Notes under the pieces: model-generated
The model's database searches: none
What the model was told of the DNA's origin: nothing
The model's input: the letters and a program-made list of their open reading frames with translations, nothing else
Translations under genes and position numbers: made by a program
Shown here: positions 57,292-63,793 of the stretch, in pieces
Numbering within the stretch: position 1 is the first letter of the stretch
Layout: each line of letters starts with the position of its first letter
Assembly (NCBI GenBank): GCA_022843905.1
Contig: JALHMT010000023.1
Location: 20,937-84,936 of the forward strand
DNA: 64,000 bases
DNA from: Rubrivivax sp.
GTDB taxonomy: Bacteria > Pseudomonadota > Gammaproteobacteria > Burkholderiales > Burkholderiaceae_C
Direction of reading: 5' to 3'

Positions 57292-58176
57292 ATCACCGAT
57301 GGATTTCTGGCATGTGTGCTTCAGTATGAACTCGCGCAGAACCGGCATCGCCAGCTGCGGTACGTCCGGCATGACGCCGTGCCCGCAGTCTCCAAACTCA
57401 CGGTATGTCAGGAGGCCCGTGGGTAGCGCGCCAGCTATGTCGCGCTGGCATTCGATTGGCACCATTGGGTCCAGCAGGCCTCCAAGGACGAGCGTAGGGC
57501 ACTGAATGCTTGACAAGTCTGCGAGCATGTCGAAACCTCGTCCCTCACCGCCAATTCTGTTGAACCATGCCGTCGCTTCTCGATTGAGAACGATGCGTTC
57601 CATCGTTCCGGGTTCTGCGTCCGATTGTGTGTAGAGAGGTACTGCGACCTTCAACCATGCACCCAGTACCTCGGGGCTTGTGTCACCCAGCACGAAACGG
57701 CGATGCGCAAGTTCACGGGCCTCTCGGCCACCGAGATGACCAAACATGTCAACCTTCGCTGCTGTGTGTGAGGTTGCCTGCGCTGTTGTACTCACGAGGG
57801 CTAAAGCTTGGGGGTGGGCAGGGTAGCGGGTGGCGTATGCCATCGCAACCATACCTCCGAAGGAGGCTCCATAGACAATGGGCTTTTCGATGTCAAGGGC
57901 GTCACAGAATGCCTTCACGTCATCAGCCCATTGACTTAGAGTCCATTGCTCTACTGGGCCTCGATCACTTCTGCCGTTGCCGCGGTGGTCTAGATACACA
58001 ACCTGTGCAACATCGGCAAGAGCGGAGAAAGCTGGCCGGTAAATCGAGTGATCGGCCCCGGGTCCGCCATGCAAGAGTAGAAGAGTAGGGACTTCTCGCA
58101 TCGAGTTCCCATCTATTCGCAACTTGGTGCCTTCCGTTTCGAAGAAGAGACGTATGCCGTTGACATGTACTCGCAT
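57286..58176 (-). CDS. Alpha/beta hydrolase, proline iminopeptidase-like, cassette gene
   Basis: 296 residues. Oxyanion motif LLLHGGPGADHS near 35, nucleophile elbow VYGASFGGMVAMAY near 104, acid in LGGLLDPMVP near 235, histidine in DCGHGVMP near 270. The pattern HGGPG plus GxSxGG is of the proline iminopeptidase subfamily. TGA stop is inside the attC core. ATG 58176. Confidence 0.87.
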   Translation of the reverse strand: MRVHVNGIRLFFETEGTKLRIDGNSMREVPTLLLLHGGPGADHSIYRPAFSALADVAQVVYLDHRGNGRSDRGPVEQWTLSQWADDVKAFCDALDIEKPIVYGASFGGMVAMAYATRYPAHPQALALVSTTAQATSHTAAKVDMFGHLGGREARELAHRRFVLGDTSPEVLGAWLKVAVPLYTQSDAEPGTMERIVLNREATAWFNRIGGEGRGFDMLADLSSIQCPTLVLGGLLDPMVPIECQRDIAGALPTGLLTYREFGDCGHGVMPDVPQLAMPVLREFILKHTCQKSIGDA

Positions 58177-58222
58177 GTTGGACTACTTGAACTGGGAGGA
58201 GGACCAGCAACTCGAATGTGAT

Positions 58223-58348
58223 GCCTGACGCGGAGCTAACCGGCGCGCGAAGCCGCGCTGCCCTGGGCGCGGGGCGCATGATGAACAGCGGGCGTCTTGC
58301 GGCCAGGGCGGCATGACGTAGCGTGTCCGGCTGAACGTATGGTTAGCC
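58223..58348 (-). other. attC site, about 126 bases (common type)
   Basis: Plus-strand ends gcctgac and gttagcc; arms gcggagctaaccggcgcgcg / gcgtgtccggctgaacg; an inner hairpin gccctgggcg... ...cggccagggc around a gatgaacagc loop. Nearly the same layout as 59735-59859 and 63142-63266. It follows the bleomycin-resistance-like VOC gene. Confidence 0.85.
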
Positions 58349-58386
58349 GGCGCATTGCGCGGTACAGCATTGGCGAGGCATCGAAG

Positions 58387-58752
58387 CTACAGCTCTTGGC
58401 CGAACTTGACCAGATTGCCGTCCTCATCAAGGAGGGCAAACTCTCGCATGGACCATGGCTTGTCTTCAACTGGTTCCATTCGCGGGATGCCGTGAGTTGG
58501 CAGTCGGGCCGTACTGAGTTCAAGGTACAGGGCGTCGACATCTGCCACCCTCATGTAGCAACCGGAATAGCACTCGTCGGGCCTGAGGTCCGGGTGAGGA
58601 AAGAAGTGCAGTTCAAGTTGGCCTCTGTTCAGGATCGCGTATGTGTCTGCGGCCAGCAACTCGCCATGAAAGCCAAGCCTCTCGTAAAAGGCCAGCGTGC
58701 GCCGCAAAGAGCGGCTAGGCAGGACTGGAATCGACTTGTCGATGACGGTCAT
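58387..58752 (-). CDS. Bleomycin-resistance-like VOC protein, cassette gene
   Basis: 121 residues with the full-length layout of bleomycin-binding proteins: IPVLPSRSLRRTLAFYERLGF, AILNRGQLELHFFPHPDLRP, GCYMRVADVDALYLEL, REFALLDEDGNLVKFGQEL. These dimers sequester bleomycin-type drugs in other bacteria; whether this one does is unknown. ATG 58752. One of the few cargo genes with a clear resistance-family match. Confidence 0.82.
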   Translation of the reverse strand: MTVIDKSIPVLPSRSLRRTLAFYERLGFHGELLAADTYAILNRGQLELHFFPHPDLRPDECYSGCYMRVADVDALYLELSTARLPTHGIPRMEPVEDKPWSMREFALLDEDGNLVKFGQEL

Positions 58753-58778
58753 GGTCGGTCTGATGGTGGGGTTCGAAT

Positions 58779-58830
58779 CGTCTAACGTGGAGTTAACCGG
58801 GCAAGGTGTTCAGCCGTTGGCGCTCTGATT
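58779..58830 (-). other. Shortened attC site
   Basis: Core gtctaac at 58779-58785 (plus strand), then gtggagttaaccgggcaagg and ttcagccgttggcgctctga. The core partner near the PARG gene is not recognisable. The interior matches part of the long attC at 57046, so it looks like an internally deleted relative. Confidence 0.6.
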
Positions 58831-58840
58831 GATCGACCAG

Positions 58841-59710
58841 TCATGCCGCATTTCGGAATTCGGCTGCGAATGGTTCAAGATTGTTTCTTCCATAGCCCGC
58901 GGAGTAGATGGCAAAGGCCAGCACATCGAACGATCGCGCTCGCTTCTGAATCTCTTCTCGGTACAGCCTCGCAACTTGTTCTGCAGGGTTCAGGAACGCC
59001 CCGCATCCGAATGCGCCGAGGACCCCGTGTCTGATTCCATGTTCGATGAGCGTGTCGAGTTGAGCGGCGACTCGAGCTCTTGCAATGGCCAAGTCGAACT
59101 CACTGCCGTCTCGGAGGTCTTGAGCTGACGCGCGCAGCTCGTAGAACGGGAACACTGCGGATTCGTGGAGCCAGGGATACCCGAGCTTCGGGTCTTTTCG
59201 ATCTTCCTTGCCACGGATGCAAACGCGTGGTGCTTTCGTGTCCAGATAGACCAAGCCTGCACGAGCCGTGAGCAGGTCAGTCATTGCGTCCGTGTAGGTT
59301 CGGCCGTCAGACGCCAAGTGCTCCGGTCGGATCTGGAAGTGGCAGTCCGTCCGTCGGAACATGTTTTCCTCCTGCGCAACAGCCCCCTCGCCATAGGCGC
59401 CTCCAGGGTAGTAGGCGTTCGCCATGTTCAGCACGGCGAAGCACGTTCCGTAGGCCATGGTCAGCGCCTGAGTCACTTCACCCCAGTCGCCTGGGATGAC
59501 CTTCACACTGGGTTCCTGGTCCGTCCGTTCAACCAGAGACTGCCAATACCTAAGGTTGCGCGCCGCGAGTTGGTGGAAGTGCTCTGCGGGTTGGCAGATG
59601 TCGAAGGCGCGGAGTGTCTCTCGAAGGACCTCACGTCTTCGTTGCGACTCGGCGCCGACGAAGCCTTGAGCTTCGGCTTCAGCATCGGTGGAGAGTCGAT
59701 AGGTGGGCAT
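58841..59710 (-). CDS. Bacterial-type poly(ADP-ribose) glycohydrolase (TIGR02452/DUF2263), cassette gene
   Basis: 289 residues. The macrodomain catalytic loop is MANAYYPGGAYGEGAVAQEE: G103-G104 and Q113-E114-E115, the GG-x(6-8)-QEE signature of PARG, with E115 as the catalytic glutamate. Downstream GVLGAFGCGAFLNPAEQVARLY fits the fold. ATG 59710 (MPTYRLST). Enzymes of this class remove ADP-ribose chains; here it is carried as a mobile cassette. Confidence 0.87.
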   Translation of the reverse strand: MPTYRLSTDAEAEAQGFVGAESQRRREVLRETLRAFDICQPAEHFHQLAARNLRYWQSLVERTDQEPSVKVIPGDWGEVTQALTMAYGTCFAVLNMANAYYPGGAYGEGAVAQEENMFRRTDCHFQIRPEHLASDGRTYTDAMTDLLTARAGLVYLDTKAPRVCIRGKEDRKDPKLGYPWLHESAVFPFYELRASAQDLRDGSEFDLAIARARVAAQLDTLIEHGIRHGVLGAFGCGAFLNPAEQVARLYREEIQKRARSFDVLAFAIYSAGYGRNNLEPFAAEFRNAA

Positions 59711-59734
59711 ATGCAGCCTGACCTGCAAGTTGAA

Positions 59735-59859
59735 GCCTAACGTGGAGCCAACCGGCGCGCGTAGGCGTGATGCCCTGGCCGTGCGGCACAAGATGAACAG
59801 CGGCGCCGCACGGCCAGGGCGGCATGCCGTAGCGCGTCTGGTTGAGCGTAGTGTCAGGC
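59735..59859 (-). other. attC site, 125 bases (common type)
   Basis: Plus-strand ends gcctaac (59735) and gtcaggc (59853). Perfect inner stem gccctggccgtgcgg / ccgcacggccagggc around a loop with gatgaacagc. Shares almost all arm sequence with the sites at 58223 and 63142. Confidence 0.87.
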
Positions 59860-60318
59860 CGCATTCAGCGATTTGATCATCTGGAGTGCAGGGTTCCAAG
59901 GATCCCAAAGCTCGGGGAAGACCTCCACGGGCGTGAACCCCATGGCCTCGTAGAACTTGCGAGTCTCTGCGTATTCGGCGCTATTGCTTGTGGACGCCAC
60001 GGTCTTGACCTGCAGGAACTTGACTCCACGTTGACAAAGCCAAACCTGCGAGTGCTCAATGAGGCTCGTTCCAATGCCCGAACCTCTGCAGCTTGCATGG
60101 ACCGCCATGCAGTGGATCTCCCAGGACGCAGCGAAGTGTTCGCGTAGCGTCAAGAACGCCACGATGGCACCGTCTCGCTCGACGGCGAAGGTGGGGAACT
60201 TGGCTGAGTCGTTCTTGTACATGAGCAATGCGTGCTCGATCCCGAACCAACCAGGAAGTGTTCGAAGCACCGCCTCGCACTCAGAGACACGGTCGAGTTG
60301 TGGTCCGATGAACTGCAC
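59854..60318 (-). CDS. GNAT acetyltransferase, cassette gene
   Basis: 154 residues. IHCMAVHASCRGSGIGTSLIEHSQ is the acetyl-CoA motif near 72, and YAETRKFYEAMGFTPVEVFP near 115. TGA stop lies in the attC core (59854-59856). ATG 60318 (MQFIGPQLDRVSE). Confidence 0.85.
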   Translation of the reverse strand: MQFIGPQLDRVSECEAVLRTLPGWFGIEHALLMYKNDSAKFPTFAVERDGAIVAFLTLREHFAASWEIHCMAVHASCRGSGIGTSLIEHSQVWLCQRGVKFLQVKTVASTSNSAEYAETRKFYEAMGFTPVEVFPELWDPWNPALQMIKSLNAA

Positions 60319-60325
60319 TTTTGCG

Positions 60326-60374
60326 GCTTGACGCGGGGTTGGGTCGCACTTTGCAGGCGCTGCGAAGGTTACTG
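60326..60374 (-). other. Degenerate attC site
   Basis: Plus-strand ends gcttgac (60326-60332) and gttactg (60368-60374), each with changes from consensus; the interior (about 35 bases) has weak arms. The TAA of the SRPBCC gene at 60369 lies in the near core, as at other sites. Confidence 0.5.
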
Positions 60375-60785
60375 GGTAGCCAACTTGCCATCAACGTGGC
60401 GTGTGAAGTTGTCCAGGATTGCCTGCCACCCAGTTCGTTGCTCGTCTTCAGAGTGGATTGTTTCAGCATCGAACCTGACGGTCAGCTCTACCCCCTGAGG
60501 ACATTCCATGAACGTGACGACCGCCATTCGCCCACCAAACTCGTACTCGATCAACTCATGACGCAGTACCTTGGTGTAGTGACCTTCGAAGTCAAAGGCG
60601 AAGGAACCATCCTTTGCTTCCATGCGAGAGCAGAACCTGCCTCCTGGGCGTAGGTCCACTGCTGCAGAAGTGGTGTGCCAGTCAGGCGAGGCTGCATTCC
60701 AGAGTTTGATGTCCTCCGGTGTTGTGTACGCTGTCCAGACGTACTCAATGGGCGCGTTGACGACGGTCGAAACGGTGATCTGCAT
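60369..60785 (-). CDS. SRPBCC/AHSA1-type protein, cassette gene
   Basis: 138 residues. Begins MQITVSTVVNAPIEYVWTAYTTPEDIKLWN, the standard START/AHSA1 layout, and continues LRPGGRFCSRMEAKDGSFAFDFEGHYTKV. ATG 60785. Likely binds a hydrophobic ligand. Sits next to another SRPBCC cassette. Confidence 0.85.
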   Translation of the reverse strand: MQITVSTVVNAPIEYVWTAYTTPEDIKLWNAASPDWHTTSAAVDLRPGGRFCSRMEAKDGSFAFDFEGHYTKVLRHELIEYEFGGRMAVVTFMECPQGVELTVRFDAETIHSEDEQRTGWQAILDNFTRHVDGKLATQ

Positions 60786-60822
60786 TTGGACTCCGTGGAG
60801 AAGCAAGGGCGTGTCCTGTGCC

Positions 60823-60880
60823 GCCAAATGTGGAGCTGACCGGCACGCCGTAGCGCGTCCGGTGGAGCTTAGGGCTAGAC
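60823..60880 (-). other. attC site, 58 bases
   Basis: Plus-strand ends gccaaat (60823) and gctagac (60874); arms gtggagctgaccggcacgcc / gtagcgcgtccggtggagct. Both cores carry point changes (the GTT of the cleavage core is altered), so it may be inactive. The TAG of the 60875 gene lies in the near core. Confidence 0.68.
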
Positions 60881-61297
60881 CGCACTGCGGGTCTCCGCGA
60901 GAGCTTTCAAGTTGCGGAGCGTGACCGGAAGGCCCACATTGAGTTGCCTCACAAGCATGGGCCCCAGGAACAGAGAGAGCAGCCCCGAGAGGGTGACCCT
61001 GTGTACGACCTCAGTTGCGCCAGCCGCAGGGATGAGCTCGTGTTCGAACAGCATGCGGAAGAAGGGGATCTTCGACTCGACGGTGAAGCATCGGGATGCT
61101 TCGACCTGGGTGAGGACCATTGGAACGGTATTGCCTTTGGTCGGCGTCAGTCGGCCGCGGCTGCCTACCTGGAAGGGACCGTCCAGAGTGGCTCGCCTTG
61201 TGTCCGGATCCCAGGTATGCCAGTTTCCAACATCTTCGTAGATGGAGAAGACGACCCCCGGTGCGGCAGCTACGGTAGTTCGGTGTTCGACTTGCAT
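60875..61297 (-). CDS. SRPBCC family protein, cassette gene
   Basis: 140 residues, MQVEHRTTVAAAPGVVFSIYEDVGNWHTWDPDTRRATL; polyketide-cyclase/START-like. Different subfamily from the neighbour at 60369. ATG 61297. Confidence 0.83.
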   Translation of the reverse strand: MQVEHRTTVAAAPGVVFSIYEDVGNWHTWDPDTRRATLDGPFQVGSRGRLTPTKGNTVPMVLTQVEASRCFTVESKIPFFRMLFEHELIPAAGATEVVHRVTLSGLLSLFLGPMLVRQLNVGLPVTLRNLKALAETRSAV

Positions 61298-61308
61298 TGA
61301 GTTGCGGC

Positions 61309-61366
61309 GCTGAGCGCGGAGTGTCGTGGCCTGCCGTAGCGCGTCCGGTTGAGCGCAGGGTTAGCC
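61309..61366 (-). other. attC site, 58 bases
   Basis: Plus-strand right core gttagcc (61360-61366) next to cgtccggttgagcgcagg is clear; the left core gctgagc (61309) is degenerate. Interior gtgtcgtggcctgccgtagc. It follows hicB by one base. Confidence 0.65.
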
Positions 61367-61367
61367 G

Positions 61368-61703
61368 TCAGTGCGTCGCCACTCGCTTCTGCAGCGCGTC
61401 CTGAGCCAAGGCGTTGATGCTTTTGCCTTCTGCCTGAGCCACGATTGCCAGGCGTTCATGCAATTCGGGAGTTATGCGCAGGTTGAACTTGCCGGAGTAG
61501 CTGCGGCGGGGCTCGATGCCCTTCTCGCGGCAGACCTCCAAGAAGACCTGCAGCGACTTCTTGAACTCAGCACGGAGTTCTCTGGGGTTCTTGCCAAAGA
61601 AGTCTGCTCCGCCGTTCAGGCCCATGATCTCGCCACGAAACGCGTCGAGGTCTGGGTCGTACTCGATCTTGGCGGTGAAGCCCTCAACCGTCATGGTGTT
61701 CAT
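61368..61703 (-). CDS. hicB: HicB-type antitoxin with ribbon-helix-helix domain, cassette gene
   Basis: 111 residues. N-terminal HicB fold (MTVEGFTAKIEYDPDLDAFRGEIMGLNGGADFFG) and C-terminal Arc-like ribbon-helix-helix (FNLRITPELHERLAIVAQAEGKSINALAQDAL), which should bind the operator. ATG 61703 overlaps hicA TGA by four bases (ATGA). Neutralises the HicA ribonuclease. Confidence 0.9.
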   Translation of the reverse strand: MNTMTVEGFTAKIEYDPDLDAFRGEIMGLNGGADFFGKNPRELRAEFKKSLQVFLEVCREKGIEPRRSYSGKFNLRITPELHERLAIVAQAEGKSINALAQDALQKRVATH

Positions 61704-61954
61704 GGTTCAACTCCGTGTTGTTCCAGCCACTTGCAGGCGCTTGCCACGGCTCCCTTGTCGGTGTCGGGCGACGGATGGGGGCGGTGGAACACGCGTACCT
61801 CGCCAAAGAGAACCACGGCAACTCGGCTGCCTTCCCGCTCGGAGACCTCAGCTCCGAGCTCGCGGAACAGGGCCTCGGTGTCCCGCCACTGAACGTTGGC
61901 GGCTGTAGGGCGAGAGAAGATCAGTTCGGGCGTGCGCTGGCGCTTCCGCTTCAT
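61700..61954 (-). CDS. hicA: HicA-type mRNA interferase toxin, cassette gene
   Basis: 84 residues, MKRKRQRTPELIFSRPTAANVQWRDTEALF, then SEREGSRVAVVLFGEVRVFHRPHP; the histidine in VFHRPHP is the expected catalytic residue of the dsRBD-like fold. The toxin gene comes first and is coupled to hicB. Its ATG (61954) is seven bases from an operator-like repeat and has no ribosome-binding site, so the message may be leaderless or the start further in. Confidence 0.9.
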   Translation of the reverse strand: MKRKRQRTPELIFSRPTAANVQWRDTEALFRELGAEVSEREGSRVAVVLFGEVRVFHRPHPSPDTDKGAVASACKWLEQHGVEP

Positions 61955-61960
61955 AGGCAA

Positions 61961-61982
61961 TGGTACCAAAAATCGGTACCTT
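61961..61982 (-). promoter_or_regulatory. Operator-like inverted repeat upstream of hicAB
   Basis: Two GGTACC half-sites (61962-61967 and 61975-61980) separated by seven A/T-rich bases form a palindromic pair right before hicA. This fits autoregulation by HicB through its ribbon-helix-helix domain. The AT-rich middle may also be the -10 region. Confidence 0.65.
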
Positions 61983-62016
61983 CCAACGCACCCGGCTAGG
62001 AAGTCGGGGGTCTGAC

Positions 62017-62145
62017 GGCTAACGTTCGCGCTAAGCTGCCCGCGGAGGCAGGCCTTGTAAGCCCGGTGCACGACGATGGTACTACTGGCGCGGACCGGGC
62101 TTACAAAGCCTGCCGTAGCGGGTCAGCTTGAGCCAGGGGTTAGGC
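62017..62145 (-). other. attC site, 129 bases
   Basis: Plus-strand ends ggctaac (62017) and gttaggc (62139); long inner stem aggccttgtaagcccgg / ccgggcttacaaagcct around 62063-62110. Its right core is a perfect GTTRRRY and holds the stop of the SH3 gene. It follows that gene and precedes hicAB. Confidence 0.82.
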
Positions 62146-62565
62146 CGCACTTGGCGCGTCGGCAGAGCAATTGCTCTCCGTAGTCTCAAGGAGCTGCAGA
62201 CAAGCGTCGGGAACCCAGCCTATAGATCCGTCTTCGCGAGTCACGAAAACGAATCCACTTTCGCTGTGGTGTAGGGTCATGCGATCTCCTACGTTGATGG
62301 TGAGCTCAAGAGCGGAGTAGTCGCGCACGATCTGCGCAGCGCCGGACTGATGCGTGATCCAACTGTTTGGTACCCACCCTTGGCGACGATCAGGTCCCGT
62401 GCACCACGACCAACCGAGTATGTCGGTCTCCTTCGTTTTCTCCGCGTCAATCAGCACGCGCTCGCCGGCCCTGAGCGAGATTGGATCTGCATAGGGGCGC
62501 TCGTATGGCGCGCTTACCACGGCGACAGTGTGGGGTGGGAAGAAGAACAGCATGACAACTTGCAA
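62140..62565 (-). CDS. Protein with two SH3-like domains, cassette gene
   Basis: 141 residues with two bacterial SH3 segments: PYADPISLRAGERVLIDAE...ILGWSWCTGPDRRQGWVPNSW and YSALELTINVGDRMTLHHS...EDGSIGWVPDACL (both with the GW-V-P ending). No signal peptide is obvious, though a hydrophobic start (VVMLFFF) could be one. ATG 62565 or 62553. TAA is in the attC core. Confidence 0.78.
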   Translation of the reverse strand: MQVVMLFFFPPHTVAVVSAPYERPYADPISLRAGERVLIDAEKTKETDILGWSWCTGPDRRQGWVPNSWITHQSGAAQIVRDYSALELTINVGDRMTLHHSESGFVFVTREDGSIGWVPDACLQLLETTESNCSADAPSAA

Positions 62566-62602
62566 CTCAGGTCGTTTCTATGTGGCCTAGACGCCGCCAC
62601 TC

Positions 62603-63019
62603 TCAGCGCACCAGGCGGTACATCAAGGTCATCGGCTTACCGTCTACCCGCATCTCGTACTTGTTCTCACCGATCCTGAATACGTCTTGGCAATGAGCGA
62701 CTGTGCTGCCATCGGGATAGCTGTTCTTCGAGCAGATCTGGTTGCCGACGACTCTGGATTCGCCAATGACTGTGAACGCGGGCCTGCCGGCACAGTGGAT
62801 GCTTTGGGCGCGCTCGTTCCCACCGCCCTTGGAAATGAAGTAGCACCCGTTCGACAGGTTTATACCCGCGGCAGCGAAGCCATCGGCGTCAAACCAGGCC
62901 TGAAGTTCAGCGCCCAAGACCTGACTTGGTACTGTGACAGTCTGAGCGAGGGGCGAACCGATGATCAGGAGTGCGGCCGCCGCTGCGGCAACCACTGGCG
63001 GAAAGAGTGTGATGCTCAT
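62603..63019 (-). CDS. Hypothetical exported protein, cassette gene
   Basis: 138 residues. Signal peptide FPPVVAAAAAALLIIGSPLAQ, then a body with four cysteines (CYFISKGGG, SIHCAGRP, ICSKNSYPDGSTVAHCQ). No attC remains between it and the SH3 gene. Function not recognised. Confidence 0.68.
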   Translation of the reverse strand: MSITLFPPVVAAAAAALLIIGSPLAQTVTVPSQVLGAELQAWFDADGFAAAGINLSNGCYFISKGGGNERAQSIHCAGRPAFTVIGESRVVGNQICSKNSYPDGSTVAHCQDVFRIGENKYEMRVDGKPMTLMYRLVR

Positions 63020-63141
63020 GCTCTTCTCGTTGTTGAATGCGAGGAGGCACAAGCCTGCTACTTCCTGCGAAGACCCGAATTGAGGTGAGTCAACCAACGG
63101 CTCTCAGGAAGCGGTACGGTCCAAAGCACGCGTATTGCCAC

Positions 63142-63266
63142 GCTTGACGTGGAGCTAACCGGCGCGCGGAGGCTTGGCGCCCTGGCCTTGCGGCGCAAGA
63201 TGAACAACAGCGCCGCATGGCCAGGGCGGAATGCCGCAGCGCGTCCGGTTGAGCGAGGGGTTACGC
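63142..63266 (-). other. attC site, 125 bases (common type)
   Basis: Plus-strand ends gcttgac (63142) and gttacgc (63260), each with one change. Inner stem gccctggccttgcggcgc / gcgccgcatggccagggc with gatgaacaac loop. The GNAT TAA lies in the near core. Confidence 0.85.
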
Positions 63267-63734
63267 AGCAATGCGGAAGATGGTGAGCGATTTGCCCGCA
63301 TGTTCGATGACCTCGATGGCTGACCAACCAGACCTTTGGAGCAGAGATTCCGCTGTACTTGTGCCGCAGTAGACGTACGGGTAACCAAGGGCTCGGGCAT
63401 GAGCGACCACGGCGCGAAGCAAAACAGCCCCGACACCTTTGCCCCTCTCTTCTGGAACGACGAAGCCGGCCCCTGCCCATGGCGACAGGTGCTTGTGACT
63501 AGGAATTGATTCGGTCTTCAATGCACCCGCTCCCACGGGCGTTCCATTGATGAGCACCACGAAGCCGACTGGCAAGTTCACATCGGAAGCCGCGAAGTAC
63601 TTGAGATCTTCCGTGACATTGCCCTGGCCTCCGAGCCCGTACCAAGCGGGCCATTCGCTGACGAACCACTCTGCGAGAAGAGGAACCAGCTCGGGACGCT
63701 GAGCAAGGGGCTCAACTGAGAAAGCGCGGGACAT
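63261..63734 (-). CDS. GNAT acetyltransferase, cassette gene
   Basis: 157 residues. GAGFVVPEERGKGVGAVLLRAVVAHAR is the acetyl-CoA motif near residue 90; the C-terminus (VYCGTSTAESLLQRSGWSAIEVIEH) completes the fold. ATG 63734. Begins right after the halved attC of the next cassette. Confidence 0.86.
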   Translation of the reverse strand: MSRAFSVEPLAQRPELVPLLAEWFVSEWPAWYGLGGQGNVTEDLKYFAASDVNLPVGFVVLINGTPVGAGALKTESIPSHKHLSPWAGAGFVVPEERGKGVGAVLLRAVVAHARALGYPYVYCGTSTAESLLQRSGWSAIEVIEHAGKSLTIFRIAA

Positions 63735-63740
63735 GGTGTT

Positions 63741-63783
63741 TGTGCTGCCGCCGTAGCGCGTCCGGTTGAGCGAGTGGTTATGC
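63741..63783 (-). other. Half attC site
   Basis: Plus strand gccgtagcgcgtccggttga then gcgagtg and the core gttatgc (63777-63783): one core and its arm are of the common type, but the opposite arm and core are missing next to the GNAT start. It belongs to the partial cassette at the right edge. Confidence 0.68.
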
Positions 63784-63793
63784 ATCCGCGCGT

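Noticed and set aside
63155..63436. Short frames ending in patterns like SLNRTRCG and PPWPCGA
   Set aside because: These residues are translations of the attC arms and inner stem; such frames recur wherever the common attC type occurs and are not genes.
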